This document shows, in pieces, positions 53,801 through 64,000 of a DNA stretch of 64,000 nucleotides. Each line of letters opens with the position of its first letter. Within the stretch, counting starts at the first letter, position 1. This DNA comes from Aptenodytes patagonicus (lineage: Eukaryota; Chordata; Aves; Sphenisciformes; Spheniscidae). The notes under the pieces are model-generated. The model did no database searches, was not told the origin of the DNA, and saw only the letters and a list, made by a program, of their open reading frames with translations. The DNA is taken from positions 125,362,294 to 125,426,293 of the forward strand of contig NC_134949.1 of NCBI RefSeq assembly GCF_965638725.1, read 5' to 3'. Made by a program: the position numbers and the translations under genes.

Positions 53801-55113
53801 GAAAAAATTAAAGACAGGGCCATCAGATGAGACGCCTGTGTGCACTCCCACGTGTTTGCTGAGTTTACCTGGAGAGGGGAGTTTGGGGAACTGGTGCTAT
53901 ACTGGGGAAAGACTATTGGAGAGTGAAACAGGGAAGAAATGGGATTGCAACAGATGATGGGGCACAGTCCTGTACAGAGAGGGAGGCTGAGACTCCTCCA
54001 CTGCACCTGGTACGGGGGCTTGCATGGCTCTGCAGGGCTGGGGGTCGTGGTAAGCAGCTGCAGCTGGGGCGAGTCTCCGGAGCGGCGTGCAGCATGTTAC
54101 CTGGATGGCTCCCTCCTACATGCGGCTGGGGAGGCAGAGGGAGCTGAGACACCAAACTGGGAACGCCCAAGGTGCTCCTGGTACGATCCGGGTCCTTGCA
54201 AGCCCCCCGCCCAGTCACTTCCACAAATACCTCTGTGGGTGATTGCAAATGTTTCATCTGAGAAAAAAAGAACACCATTCCTTCCCGTTCCAGATAAGCC
54301 CAAAGTTGCTTTTGGTGATTAAACCGATGACAAAAGCTAGTATTTTCCAACTCTCACGCAGTCAGAACCAAATGGACTTTGCTCCGGTAAGTGTGCGTTT
54401 CTTATCAAGGCCACAGCCTACCCATTGGGGGTAGGCAGGCACCTGCTGTAAAATGATACATGAACATATATGTGGTTTGCAAAATTTATAAAATATGTTT
54501 TACAATTTACATAAATTTACAAACATTTGCGTTGCCCAGACATGGGCATGAGTGTTTATCTGTAGAAGGTATGCTGCTTCATACACGGACTGAAAAAAGA
54601 AGACGGTCTGGCTCTGGGTAGGCAGTATGGTAAATACATGCCGGAACGTACGCTGGGAGGCTGCTCTCCCGGCCGTGCAGAACAGGGACCTCTGTAATTT
54701 TTTTTTTTTTAGATCTGTTACCAGTGACCAAACCCGGAAACAAGTAAGAAGTAAATATGGTCAAGTCACATTAGTCTGATTCTACTGAAATCTGGTAAAA
54801 TATCTTACGTTATGGTTTCTTGCTCTTGAGTATTTCTGAAAAGGTTTTAATGGGTTTTAATAGAAAATTGTTCTCAATTACTTTCTTAGTTCAGTATTGG
54901 AAGGACTTTTGTACATGTTCTGGAATTCCTGTGACAGAGAAATGTCAGACCCTCGAACAGTCTCGTGAGGAGTGAACCTCTTCTGCAGCTCTGTTGTCAA
55001 CCTCAGAACATCGTCCTTTCCTGAAAACACTATTTTCAGGATATTCATGTGCTTCCTCCCAGGCCACTGAAGAACATGAGAACAGATGCAGAGCAGATTT
55101 TCGTATAATCTTT

Positions 55114-55142
55114 TGTGTGTGTGTGTGTGTATATATATATAT
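55114..55142. repeat. (GT)n(AT)n microsatellite
   Basis: A GT dinucleotide run passes directly into an AT run. It is a typical compound microsatellite, likely polymorphic. Confidence 0.95.
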
Positions 55143-56763
55143 GTATGCATATGTATATTCTCACACAATTTTACATATGTAAATGTAATACATACATAAT
55201 TAAAGCAATTTTTAAGTTAATCGCAAGACTACTGTGAGATATACATACAAGAAAAAATAGACCTGTGGAATACTCTATTTAAAGATAAAGTTAATATAAG
55301 TGGCAGAAGAAATGTGAACTTTTGAAATATTTTCAAAATTCATTAGTGAATCATCGCAAAAATGCATTTCACTGTGGGAGGAATTTCAGTAAACCAGGAC
55401 TTCAGTTCTACTTGTTTCATGCTTTTGAGAATACTGACTGAAGTTAATGGGACTATTCTCATGGGTAAAATGAGCTGGATTTGGTCCCAGGAACACCTGG
55501 CTGGACTTTAAAATGAACTTAAACCTGCAACACAAAACCTTTTCATTGCTTGGAAAAGGGAATTTGAGCAAAAGGAGGGCACTAACGTGGTTTTGGGGGG
55601 TCTAGGCAGAACATTCCTGGTCAGAAGGCAGAGATCAAATTTCCATGAAATTTGCAGCTCTGGGGGTTGTAAACTTGGTTTGCTGTATTTTTAGATGGGA
55701 AGCCAGATCCAGTTCTTTGTTAAGAAAGGGGAAGGGAATGCCCTTCCCCCTGGTAAAAATTTCCCCATCCTAGTGCTCTAAAATAGTAGTTGGTGGGCCT
55801 GTGGGTTAATGGAATGAGTAACTGCAGCATTATACTCTTCTCACCAGGTTAATTTATGGAGATGAGTAATTTTTTTGGCACTGTGACCTTTTTGGGTTTG
55901 CTTTGATAATTTTTCTCTCTCTCAAAGTTTATACTAGATTTGTAACAAGATACACAGCACATTAATCTGTTACAAGGATGAATCAATGAACATTGTTGTT
56001 ATTGTTTGGATCTCTTTCACCTAGAAAGGAGTGGGGGGTACGGACAACCCCCTTCTCACCTCAGCATGCCCTAGTGAGTCACCTAAACTCTGCAAAAGGT
56101 GAAACATCCAAATAATCTGACCCACTGTTGTGTTTTTTTCTGAGCAGCTGACCCAGCGTCAAATTCGTGACTCATGGCCCCTCCAGCAAAAAGATTGGGA
56201 GCAGTTTCTGGGTCGGTGCAAGAGCCCCACAGGATCCAAAGAAGATGAAGATGGGAGGAACCTGGCTGCGTCTGCCGGTTGGACAGTACTTCCTGGCTCT
56301 GGGACACAGGCACTTTTCAAACAAATAGAGAAACATGGTATTTAAAAAAAAAAAAACAACTACTGCTGTTATTCTCTTTCATCTGGCATGGGCACATATC
56401 TGCTGCTTCTCCACTCTCTGGCTTGTGAGAGCCCTGGTGGGTCTAAGTCATGGTTTGTGAGATGCTGAAAATGGGGAGGAGGTCTGAAGCATCAGCCAGG
56501 GTAACCTGGTATCAGTGGACATGCTTGTGTGGATTTCTGAGGATATGCTGGCTTGGGGGGCAGATTCAAATAAGCAGGAGTGTGAATTTGATTGCCAGCA
56601 GAACATCTTGTGGGAATGATACTAAAAGAAATGCGTGTGGGCAAGTGCCCTGAAATAGGTAGCTTTCAATTAGAGACGACCTGGCTTTAAATCCCTATGC
56701 AGGGAGTTTGGTTTACAGCACTAAAAGGAACTAGATATTATTTTTTTTTTAATGTGCTGCTCC

Positions 56764-56779
56764 TTCTTGTTTCTTTCAG
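56764..56779 (+). other. B3GALT5: Splice acceptor abutting the B3GALT5 start codon
   Basis: TTCTTGTTTCTTTCAG immediately precedes ATG at 56780. A strong pyrimidine tract with no intervening 5' UTR means the start codon is created at the exon edge. The Kozak context at -3 therefore comes from the upstream exon. Confidence 0.8.
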
Positions 56780-57736
56780 ATGGATTTCAGAAAATTCGGG
56801 CTGTTTGTTTGCCTTGTAGGGCTCAGTTGTGCTAGCTTCTGGTTTTTTTACAACAGTTTGACCGAATTCTGTGTATTCTGTGGAAACAGCCAACATTACA
56901 TATTCCTCACAGAGACTTCTAGGAGATTCAGCGGAAACTTCTTGCAGCTCCCAGATATAGACTGCCATAAGAACCCACCTTTCCTCGTCCTGCTTGTGAC
57001 ATCCTCGTACCACGACATCGATGCCAGGATGGCCATCCGGCAAACCTGGGGGAAGGAGAGAACAGTCGCCGGCAAGCGCCTGGTGACATATTTCCTCCTG
57101 GGAAACACTGTGAATCTCAGCCAGCAGGCTGGTATCACTGCTGAAAGCCAAAAGTACAAAGACATTATTCAAAAGGATTTTATAGACACGTATTACAATT
57201 TGACTTTGAAGACCATGATGGGAATTGAATGGATTCACAAATTTTGTTACCAGTCCAGCTTTGTGATGAAAACTGACACAGATGTGTTTGTCAATGTTTT
57301 TTACCTCACTGAGCTTCTTCTAAGGAAAAAGAGGACCACTAGAGTCTTCACAGGCTTTTTAAAACTAAATGAGTACCCCATACGGAGAAGAGGGAGTAAG
57401 TGGTACGTGAGTGAAGAAGAGTACCCGGGAAAGACCTACCCACCATTTTGTTCCGGGACTGGCTATGTTTTCTCCACCGACGTTGCTAGTCAGATCTATA
57501 ATGTTTCGGATAATGTTTTGTTCATTAAACTGGAGGATGTATTCATAGGACTGTGCCTTGCCAAATTAAACATTCAGCTGGTGGAGCTCCATTCAGAGCA
57601 GACGTTTTTTCCAGAAAGGATTCGCTTCTCTGTTTCTCGCTTTAAGAAAATCGTGATGTGCCATAAAATAAAACCATCTGAGCAGCTGAGCTACTGGAAT
57701 CAGTTAGTGACAGAAAATGACGGAGGAGTGCTCTAG
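56780..57736 (+). CDS. B3GALT5: Beta-1,3-galactosyltransferase 5
   Basis: An intact 318-residue GT31-family enzyme in one coding exon, the usual arrangement for this family. It transfers galactose from UDP-Gal in beta-1,3 linkage to terminal GlcNAc (type 1 chains) and, in mammals, to globoside to give the SSEA-3 glycolipid, in the Golgi. The protein is type II: a short basic N terminus (MDFRK), then a membrane anchor at about 7-24. Family motifs follow: DARMAIRQTWGKER (about 81-94), TYFLLGN (103-109), the metal-binding DTD at 166-168 within FVMKTDTDVFVNVFYL, FCSGTGYVFS (223-232), and EDVFIGLCL (252-260). N-glycosylation sequons are at N112, N140 and N241. The ATG is the first base after a CAG acceptor, so upstream exons are non-coding. 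B3GALT1/2 are less likely given length and SH3BGR linkage. Confidence 0.93.
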   Translation: MDFRKFGLFVCLVGLSCASFWFFYNSLTEFCVFCGNSQHYIFLTETSRRFSGNFLQLPDIDCHKNPPFLVLLVTSSYHDIDARMAIRQTWGKERTVAGKRLVTYFLLGNTVNLSQQAGITAESQKYKDIIQKDFIDTYYNLTLKTMMGIEWIHKFCYQSSFVMKTDTDVFVNVFYLTELLLRKKRTTRVFTGFLKLNEYPIRRRGSKWYVSEEEYPGKTYPPFCSGTGYVFSTDVASQIYNVSDNVLFIKLEDVFIGLCLAKLNIQLVELHSEQTFFPERIRFSVSRFKKIVMCHKIKPSEQLSYWNQLVTENDGGVL

Positions 57737-57832
57737 CACCTTCCCTGCTCGAATTAACAAACTGAAATGCTCCACAGTTACAGGGCTGCTCTTGACTCCA
57801 GCAGAACTCCCAATTAACTCTAGATCCACCAC

Positions 57833-57838
57833 ATTAAA
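57833..57838 (+). terminator. B3GALT5: Candidate B3GALT5 polyadenylation signal
   Basis: ATTAAA lies 97 bp after the stop codon, followed by a T-rich stretch. It is the first plausible signal. Mammalian B3GALT5 transcripts often have longer 3' UTRs, so a distal site may also be used (for example the ATTAAA at about 60377). Confidence 0.45.
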
Positions 57839-57839
57839 G

Positions 57840-60800
57840 ACTTTTTAAATGGTTATCTTAATCTCCATTTCTGCCCAAGAACATGCAAACCTCTTTCTTT
57901 CCCATTCACTCCCACCTTTTTGCATCCCTTCTCTACACAAGTTACAGTTATTATTTTTTCCTGAAGGATGCAGGCCTGCAAACCTGCCCTCCAAATCTCG
58001 CTGCTACAGGACTGGGAACATTTCTGCAGTGCCAAACTAAAAGTCAAAGAACTTTTGTTCAGAGAAGAAAATTTGCACCCTCTTCCTGGTCCCCCTTGAT
58101 AGATTACTGCATTTGCACCCATCTGTGCAGGCATTTAAGAAAAGGTGTTTGTAGCTGTCAGGACGTTCCCCTCCTGGCATAGGGAACTGCAGCCCTGCCC
58201 TTGCAGCCAGGTCTGTGTGGGCAGAACTGCGTACTGGCACAGATCCCTCTTTCAGTCTACCCAAATTTTTTGCAGAGATGGAAGAATTTGCCCATGCAGC
58301 GCTCTTGGGACAACCTTCACCAGGTACTGCAGGTGAATGTGTAAGGCTACTGCATCTGTTTCCCTATACGTGCCTCCTGCTGAAAATGATATGTAGTGGA
58401 GCCGGATCCATGCTCAATGGAGAGTGTCCTGGTCTTTCTATTAAAATAGGCCCCGGAGACATCTTTTGCGTTTATGTCTCACTTTGATTGCTTGAAAGCT
58501 ACTGTAAATGGTTTGCCAAGGCTGAACCAGAGTCACTTACAGTGAGATAAACAGTACCTCTGATTTAGACATTTTTCCCTATGAGGAACTGGGTGTGTAA
58601 GGGAGAAGACAGGAAGATTTTTCTCTTTTAAACAAGACCTAGTGGGAAAATGTTCCCAAGTAATCATTCAGGCTGGGAGCCTCATTTCTTATTTCATTAC
58701 CAAGAAAAGACTCATGAAATCACTAGGATGTTTGTAGGTTTCAGAGATAAGGAATTGACTCTTTACAGTAGATGCTGTGAAAAATACATTTGGGCTATGA
58801 GGAGGGAGAAGGGAGTTCATAAAATCACGCCTCATGCAATACCCCTATTTGATTTACTTTCACGCAAAGAAAAGGTCAGTTTTACCAGCAAAGAAGTATC
58901 GAATGCCTATACTATGTGTGAAATGTTTTTTTAAGAGAGCGGTAAAAGTGGGGCGCTCCCTAGGGGAAGATGAGCCGGGAGCTGAGGGGATCCGACAGCC
59001 CCACACGCCCCACACGCCCACACGAGGGAGCAGGACAGACCCACACAGATGGTGGTCAGGTCCAACCAAGAGTCCCAATCATAAGGAAGTATCACGGTGA
59101 TGAGGTAGGTCTGAGGTCAAGCCAGCGATGGCCGGGCCCTGGTGATGACAGGTGGGGGTCAGGATGAGGCCCAGTGAGGGGAACCAGGGCCAGACACTGC
59201 CCCGGGATGGCAGGGCAGGGCCTTGGGGATGGGGATATGTACTGAATGTGGTAAAAAGCATGGAGGAAAGACAGGGAAAGATATTTTATTACTTTGGGGT
59301 TATTTACTTTTATTGTTTCTTTTCTTTTTACTGAAGTTTGTGAGGATTGTCCAAGTGTCTCTTTTTACTTGCCTGTGTCTGAAGAGCAGGATAAATACTT
59401 TCAGCAGGAATATGCCCCATCCTGAAAAGTGTTTAATAACGGTAAAAAATATATTATTTAATTTCTTCTGATGTAACCTGAGCTCATGCACTTATTTTTG
59501 ACAACTGATGATGAAAGAAATAATGTTTATTTGTTTGGTAGAAGAGTAATCTTTATTTTAAGTTTCCCATTCAGCAAATAGCTGCGTATATGGTGTTTGC
59601 AGGGATATGGCTATCCAGGTGGGTCGGATGGGTGACCAAGGAGGTGTTTGCCTTTCCCTAACACGTACCCTGTGCCAGGGGGTGGGCAGCCCAGCTCCGG
59701 GTTGAACAGCACCTCTCCGCCTCCCATCCCAACTTTGCAGCTGTATCTGCCCTTGGACTCAAAGCCCTGCTGTAGCACATCTACTTTTGCCGCTGCCTTC
59801 AGTAGGTGCGATGGGTCAGACTGATAAAGCCTAACAACAGCATTTTAATCACTGTTCTTTCCATGTAACCTGTAGAAATGTCTTCTGGCCATTCATTGCT
59901 ATTGTACCCAAGGTGCAAGCTGGCTATTGCTTTAGTTTGTGGAAAAATGTTGAGCATAAAGGAATGCTTCCTGGCTGCTCCTAGCTCCCTCTCTTGTGGG
60001 GTGGAGAGTCTGTGAGCTGGGACAGCATAATGCAGCCTAATGTTCATCCTGGCCTCTTCTTGTTCCCAGAGAAATAATCCTGCAGTCCCTTGTGGGTCTT
60101 ACTTCCACCTCTATGCCTTATCCCAGCTGGCAGGACCAGTCCAACCGTGCAGTCCCCAGGGAGCCTGTATCTCTGCAGAATAGCTATTCATTTACATACG
60201 GATGTGTTGACTTGTTCACCTCCGCTAGGTGCTGAGCTCCGAGAAGTGTGGTGGCACCTGGGATGGCGCAGCTGCTGGTCTTCTGTCAGGCTGAGTTCAC
60301 GGCCAAAGGGTAAAGTTTCCCATCAGGAGACAGTATTTTGGGTTGCTTCCCTGAACGATGGCTGCTTGTGAGTGGCATTAAAATATGTCTTACCTGAGCA
60401 GTTTGTGGCTTTGTATCATCATAAAAAAAGTTACCCTTGAGGGCCAAGTTCTGCTAGACTTCTTGACTGTGGCATTTATTTTAGTTCAGGAGTGTTCCTA
60501 ATTACTTGAATACAGCTACTAACGGGGAAGTTGGTGCTATTCTCTGTTAATCACATTTGCAGATGCTACCACTATATTTTTGGGGTTCAATTCATAGCTG
60601 CCGTGCCATTGGGAATAAGGTCCTCAGGCATGTTTTAAGAAACCATCCCATTCTGGATACTGTTTCCAGGGAGTCCATTTGTAATTTCAAGTGACCTGTG
60701 CAAGATGCCTCTCTTTATTACTGCATTCTAAATATTTTGTCCCCACTGAATATATGTTGTTAAGCGTCTTAATGCCTATCTATCTGAAGCATTTGGCTTA

Positions 60801-62108
60801 TCACTGCTAAATCTCGGATGAGGAGCAAATGAGTACAGGTTGAAATGTTACGGATTCAGATAGCCTATTCCTCTCCTTTTTGCAAATTAGCTTCCCAAGT
60901 GAATGCTTTAGGTTGCCGCGCATTATTTTCCTCAACATATGATTTTCTTTGTGCTCACATAAATTAGAAATTGATTTCATAATTCTCTCCATTCAGTAGG
61001 CTGCTTTGAATAAGAATATAGTAAATGAATAATTAATTACTTAAAATATGAGGTTATCCTGCTGGAAAAGGTGATTTAAGAGAAGTAGATGATTGCATGT
61101 AAGGCAAATTCATTTACTGAAACAAAGCCACTGTGCTAGTCAGTTTATACGTATCAGCTAAATGAAATTACCTTTTGCAGTTTAGGCCTCAAATCATGAC
61201 TTTTAACATAATCAAAACTGTATTAGTGGCCTTTTGCCAAATTATGTGTATTTTCCTATGAAAGATCATCACAAAAAGATCAGAAATATAACTAGAACTG
61301 TAAACACAATACTGCAGTGTACATATACTTATTTTTAAAATTTTGTATAGGCTAATAAAAGAATTTATGCAATTTTGGGGCAGTTTATCTGTAAAAGTAG
61401 CGCACTATGCTAAAATTTTTATGCTTTCTGGGTCAGATGATCATTAAATCAGTTTTTTATTAATAGCTTTGGAAAGTTACTCTGAAAAGTTACTCCAGTG
61501 CTTCTCATTTAGTAGGAAGGAGTGTACAAATCAACAGAGCTGATAGTGTGTTACAGTTGGTTAGAGTTGTGCATTTCAGCATACTCCATTTCTTCCAACA
61601 CAAGATCAGGTTTTGAATACAGAAAAATGAATATATTTTTCACAATTCTAACTCATCAACTAACATATTCTTAGTTTAGGCTAGGATTTTCAAAAATGTC
61701 CATGAAGGATTTGGTCACACATCTCACCTGATCCAGTGTTGCTGAGGAAGTATAACCTTTCCAGGCACTTTTGAGAACACAGAGTAGATTTTTGTAATGA
61801 AACATTTGCCTTACGTAAAAGCTGAATGGAACACAAGGGCTATCCGTCTGTAATGGATCTGACAGGAACGCTGCTCTTCTTGGATTTGTGCGGGTTACTA
61901 TATAATGTTAATTTAAAATGCGTGACAATGTTTGCATTATTTGCATAGAACATGAGAATATTGAGCTAACTATTCAATGTATGATATTTTAGTAAAGTAT
62001 TTTGTTACCACAGTTTTGTGTGTTCACTTATCTTTTCGGTTGTGAATGTATTAACATTTTGGGATGTAGTCAAGTTAGGAGGCTTGCTCTTTTTCCAGTT
62101 AAAATGAA
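57840..62108. other. B3GALT5 downstream region
   Basis: It may contain the rest of the 3' UTR. Short open frames occur but none is recognised. No exon of the gene expected next in human order (IGSF5) is recognisable. From about 60.7 to 62.0 kb the sequence is AT-rich and repeat-free, and could include conserved non-coding DNA; this cannot be judged without an alignment. Confidence 0.45.
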
Positions 62109-62890
62109 TAGAATTATAGAATCATTTAGGTTGGAAAGGACCTTTAAGATCATCAAGTCCAACCGTTAACCTAGCACCGCCAAGTCCACCACTAAACCAT
62201 GTCCCTAAGCGCCTCATCTACACGTCTTTTAAATACCTCCAGGGATGGGGACTCAACCACTTCCCTGGGCAGCCTGTTCCAATGCTTGACAACCCTTTCG
62301 GTGAAGAAATTTTTCCTAATATCCAATCTAAACCTCCCCTGGCGCAACATGAGGTTGTTTTCTCTCGTCCTATTGCTTGTTACTTGGGAGAAGAGACTGA
62401 CACCCACCTCGCTACAACCTCCTTTCAAGTAGTTGTGGAGAGCGATAAGGTCTCCCCTCAGCCTCCTTTTCTCCAGGCTAAACAACCCCAGTTCCCTCAG
62501 CCGCTCCTCATAAGACTTGTTCTCCAGACCCCTCACCAGCCTCGTTGCCCTTCTCTGGACATGCTCCAGCACCTCAATGTCCTTCTTGTAGTGAGGGGCC
62601 CAAAACTGAACACAGTATTTGAGGTGCGGCCTCACCAGTGCCGAGTACAGGGGCACGATCACTTCCCTACTCCTGCTGGCCACACTCTTTCTGATACAGG
62701 CCAGGATGCCATTGGCCTTCTTGGCCGCCTGGGCACACTGCCGGCTCATGTTCAGCCGGCTGTCGACCAACACCCCCAGGTCCTTTTCTGCTGGGCAGCT
62801 TTCCAGCCACTCTTCCCCAAGCCTGTAGCGCTGCATGGGGTTGTTGTGGCCGAAGTGCAGGACCCGGCACTTGGCCTTGTTGAATCTGAA
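62109..62890 (-). mobile_element. CR1 LINE 3' end with long ORF2 remnant, minus strand
   Basis: The best-preserved repeat in the window. The 3' terminus is at about 62109 (complement of the CTAAATGATTCTATAATTCTA type end). The minus-strand open frame 62836-62192 encodes 214 residues of the ORF2 C-terminal region after the reverse-transcriptase domain ([56 protein letters not shown]) and ends at its natural stop. It continues 5' to about 62890 in another frame, then is truncated. Without the endonuclease and polymerase domains it cannot move. The long open frame indicates a recent insertion, not a host gene. Confidence 0.95.
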
Positions 62891-64000
62891 TCTGTTGAAT
62901 TTTCTCCCCTTCTCTAAAATGCCTTAGTATGTACATCCTAAAATGACTGGTGGGTTCCTCTTCCTAAGGCAAATACGTAATTCCCATAAAAGAGAAAGAG
63001 ATCAAGAATGGGGGTGCTTTCCCAAGTATTAAGCATGCAATCCTGCCACAGTAGCCACTCTTGCCATTAACGATCTACACGTGGTACACCTTTAAGTCAA
63101 AGGCATCTTAAAACAAAACCTTATAAACAGGCTGTGACCTGAATTCAGAAAGTTTTTTACAAATGACAAGAGTGTCAAGTGCAAGATTGTTAAAACCATA
63201 GCAAGGGAATTGATAAAAGACAATTTTAACCACAGTTGATACCTTCTGGAAGATCAAGATTCAACCTGAAATGGTTTTGCCTGTGTCACCATAGCCAACA
63301 CTGTTTGACTGTGGCTGAACGGCATGCTCCTTGGGACCTGGAAGCAGAGTGCTGTTCCCCTATCACTTAAAAGGGAAATGTCAAATAACTGAAGGCAGTC
63401 TGATTGGTTGCCAAACACAAGTAGTTATGAACTAAAAACCATAACTAGAAAAGGTCTCCCTTACTACCTTTATCTTTTGTTTTATCTTTTTCCCTCGCTT
63501 ACCTTTCTGGTGTATTTTGCTTGTTTGTTTGCAGCTGGACTTAAATTCATTAGTTCATTCCACCAATATATTTCCAAAAGTATCTACAAATGTTATCACG
63601 CTGGATAGAGGAAAGCATCTGAGTGACAGGACTTAGATATATGCAGTGCATAGGAGATCCAGCCTGAAAAAACAGACTTGAATTTGCACATGTTCCGGCT
63701 GAGCAAATAGGGATTTTTTCAAAGCCTAGTAATACAGTGGTTTTAAGGCTATCCTTCTAAAAAAGTTTGCTCAAGTACATTTTCACTGAAAAATGTAATT
63801 GGACAATTTCAATCGTTGAGAAATAACCTTGTTGTTGCCTTACATTTCACAAATTCAAAAATGCATTATTTTTGTGGAAAAAAATAATCCAAGTCCCTTC
63901 TTAGAATCTCTCCAACTGAACCATGTACACAATATCCCTTATGTTCAGCTACTGACCTAACCTGACCTCATTTAATTTATGACTTTGGGTGCAGGGATAG
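62891..64000. other. Downstream sequence, nothing recognised
   Basis: AT-rich sequence with no gene or clear repeat. The 66-codon + strand frame at 63.41-63.61 kb is hydrophobic (LYLLFYLFPSLTFLVYFACL) but lacks splice or family context and is probably chance. Confidence 0.5.

Larger units (their letters stand above)
47710..56779 (+). other. Presumed B3GALT5 5' intron / upstream region
   Basis: About 9 kb with no recognisable coding exon. Donor-like sites that could end further non-coding exons are GAG|GTGAGT (about 50032) and CCG|GTAAGT (about 54386). Simple repeats are an A/G-rich tract (50825-50880) and a GT/AT microsatellite (55114-55142). A possible ancient repeat remnant lies at about 55410-55500 (TGAAGTTAATGGGACTATTCTCATGGG). 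An AP-1-type TGACTCA lies at 56168-56174. The region ends in a strong acceptor tract (TTCTTGTTTCTTTCAG). Confidence 0.55.

Noticed and set aside
56738..57238. 166-codon minus-strand open frame
   Set aside because: It is the antisense shadow of the B3GALT5 coding exon, with no independent protein features.
62282..62917. 211-codon + strand open frame
   Set aside because: It is the antisense of the CR1 ORF2 remnant.
57840..64000. Exons of IGSF5, the next gene in human order
   Set aside because: No immunoglobulin-domain coding exon could be recognised; it probably lies beyond the window.

Overview
The window is nuclear DNA from a bird. Short coding exons are separated by multi-kilobase introns. 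The repeats are almost all chicken-repeat-1 (CR1) LINE fragments, several ending in the avian CR1 terminus TTCTATGATTCT, plus a few solo LTRs of a bird ERVL-like type. There are no Alu- or L1-like repeats. The species cannot be named from the sequence; the LTR type is one I associate with non-galliform birds (inference).

Two protein-coding genes are recognisable, both on the + strand. SH3BGR fills about 1-23,750, with its first coding exon upstream of the window. Coding exons are at 2984-3169, 9472-9552, 16774-16887, probably a 30-nt micro-exon at 21471-21500, and the Glu-rich terminal exon at 23496-23561. A second possible terminal exon lies at 24880-24960. B3GALT5, a Golgi beta-1,3-galactosyltransferase, is an intact single-exon reading frame at 56780-57736. 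This order and orientation match human chromosome 21q22 (SH3BGR then B3GALT5). The two proteins are not known to act in one pathway; the linkage is conserved synteny.

Layout: 1-25.4 kb is SH3BGR, with introns holding old CR1 and MIR-type SINE relics. 25.4-45.5 kb is intergenic and repeat-rich: several CR1 fragments, two minus-strand solo LTRs with perfect 5-bp target duplications, a perfect 71-bp inverted repeat with arms about 3 kb apart, and a 100-N assembly gap. 45.5-46.8 kb is a CpG island followed by good splice donors; it is the best candidate for the B3GALT5 promoter and non-coding first exon. A third solo LTR, in sense orientation to B3GALT5, sits just downstream of it. 47.7-56.8 kb is the presumed 5' intron. 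57.8-64 kb is downstream sequence with one well-preserved minus-strand CR1 3' end.

No operons, CRISPR arrays, tRNA or rRNA genes were seen. Exon boundaries come from reading splice signals and frame by eye. Repeat family names come from recognising consensus-like stretches, without a database search.
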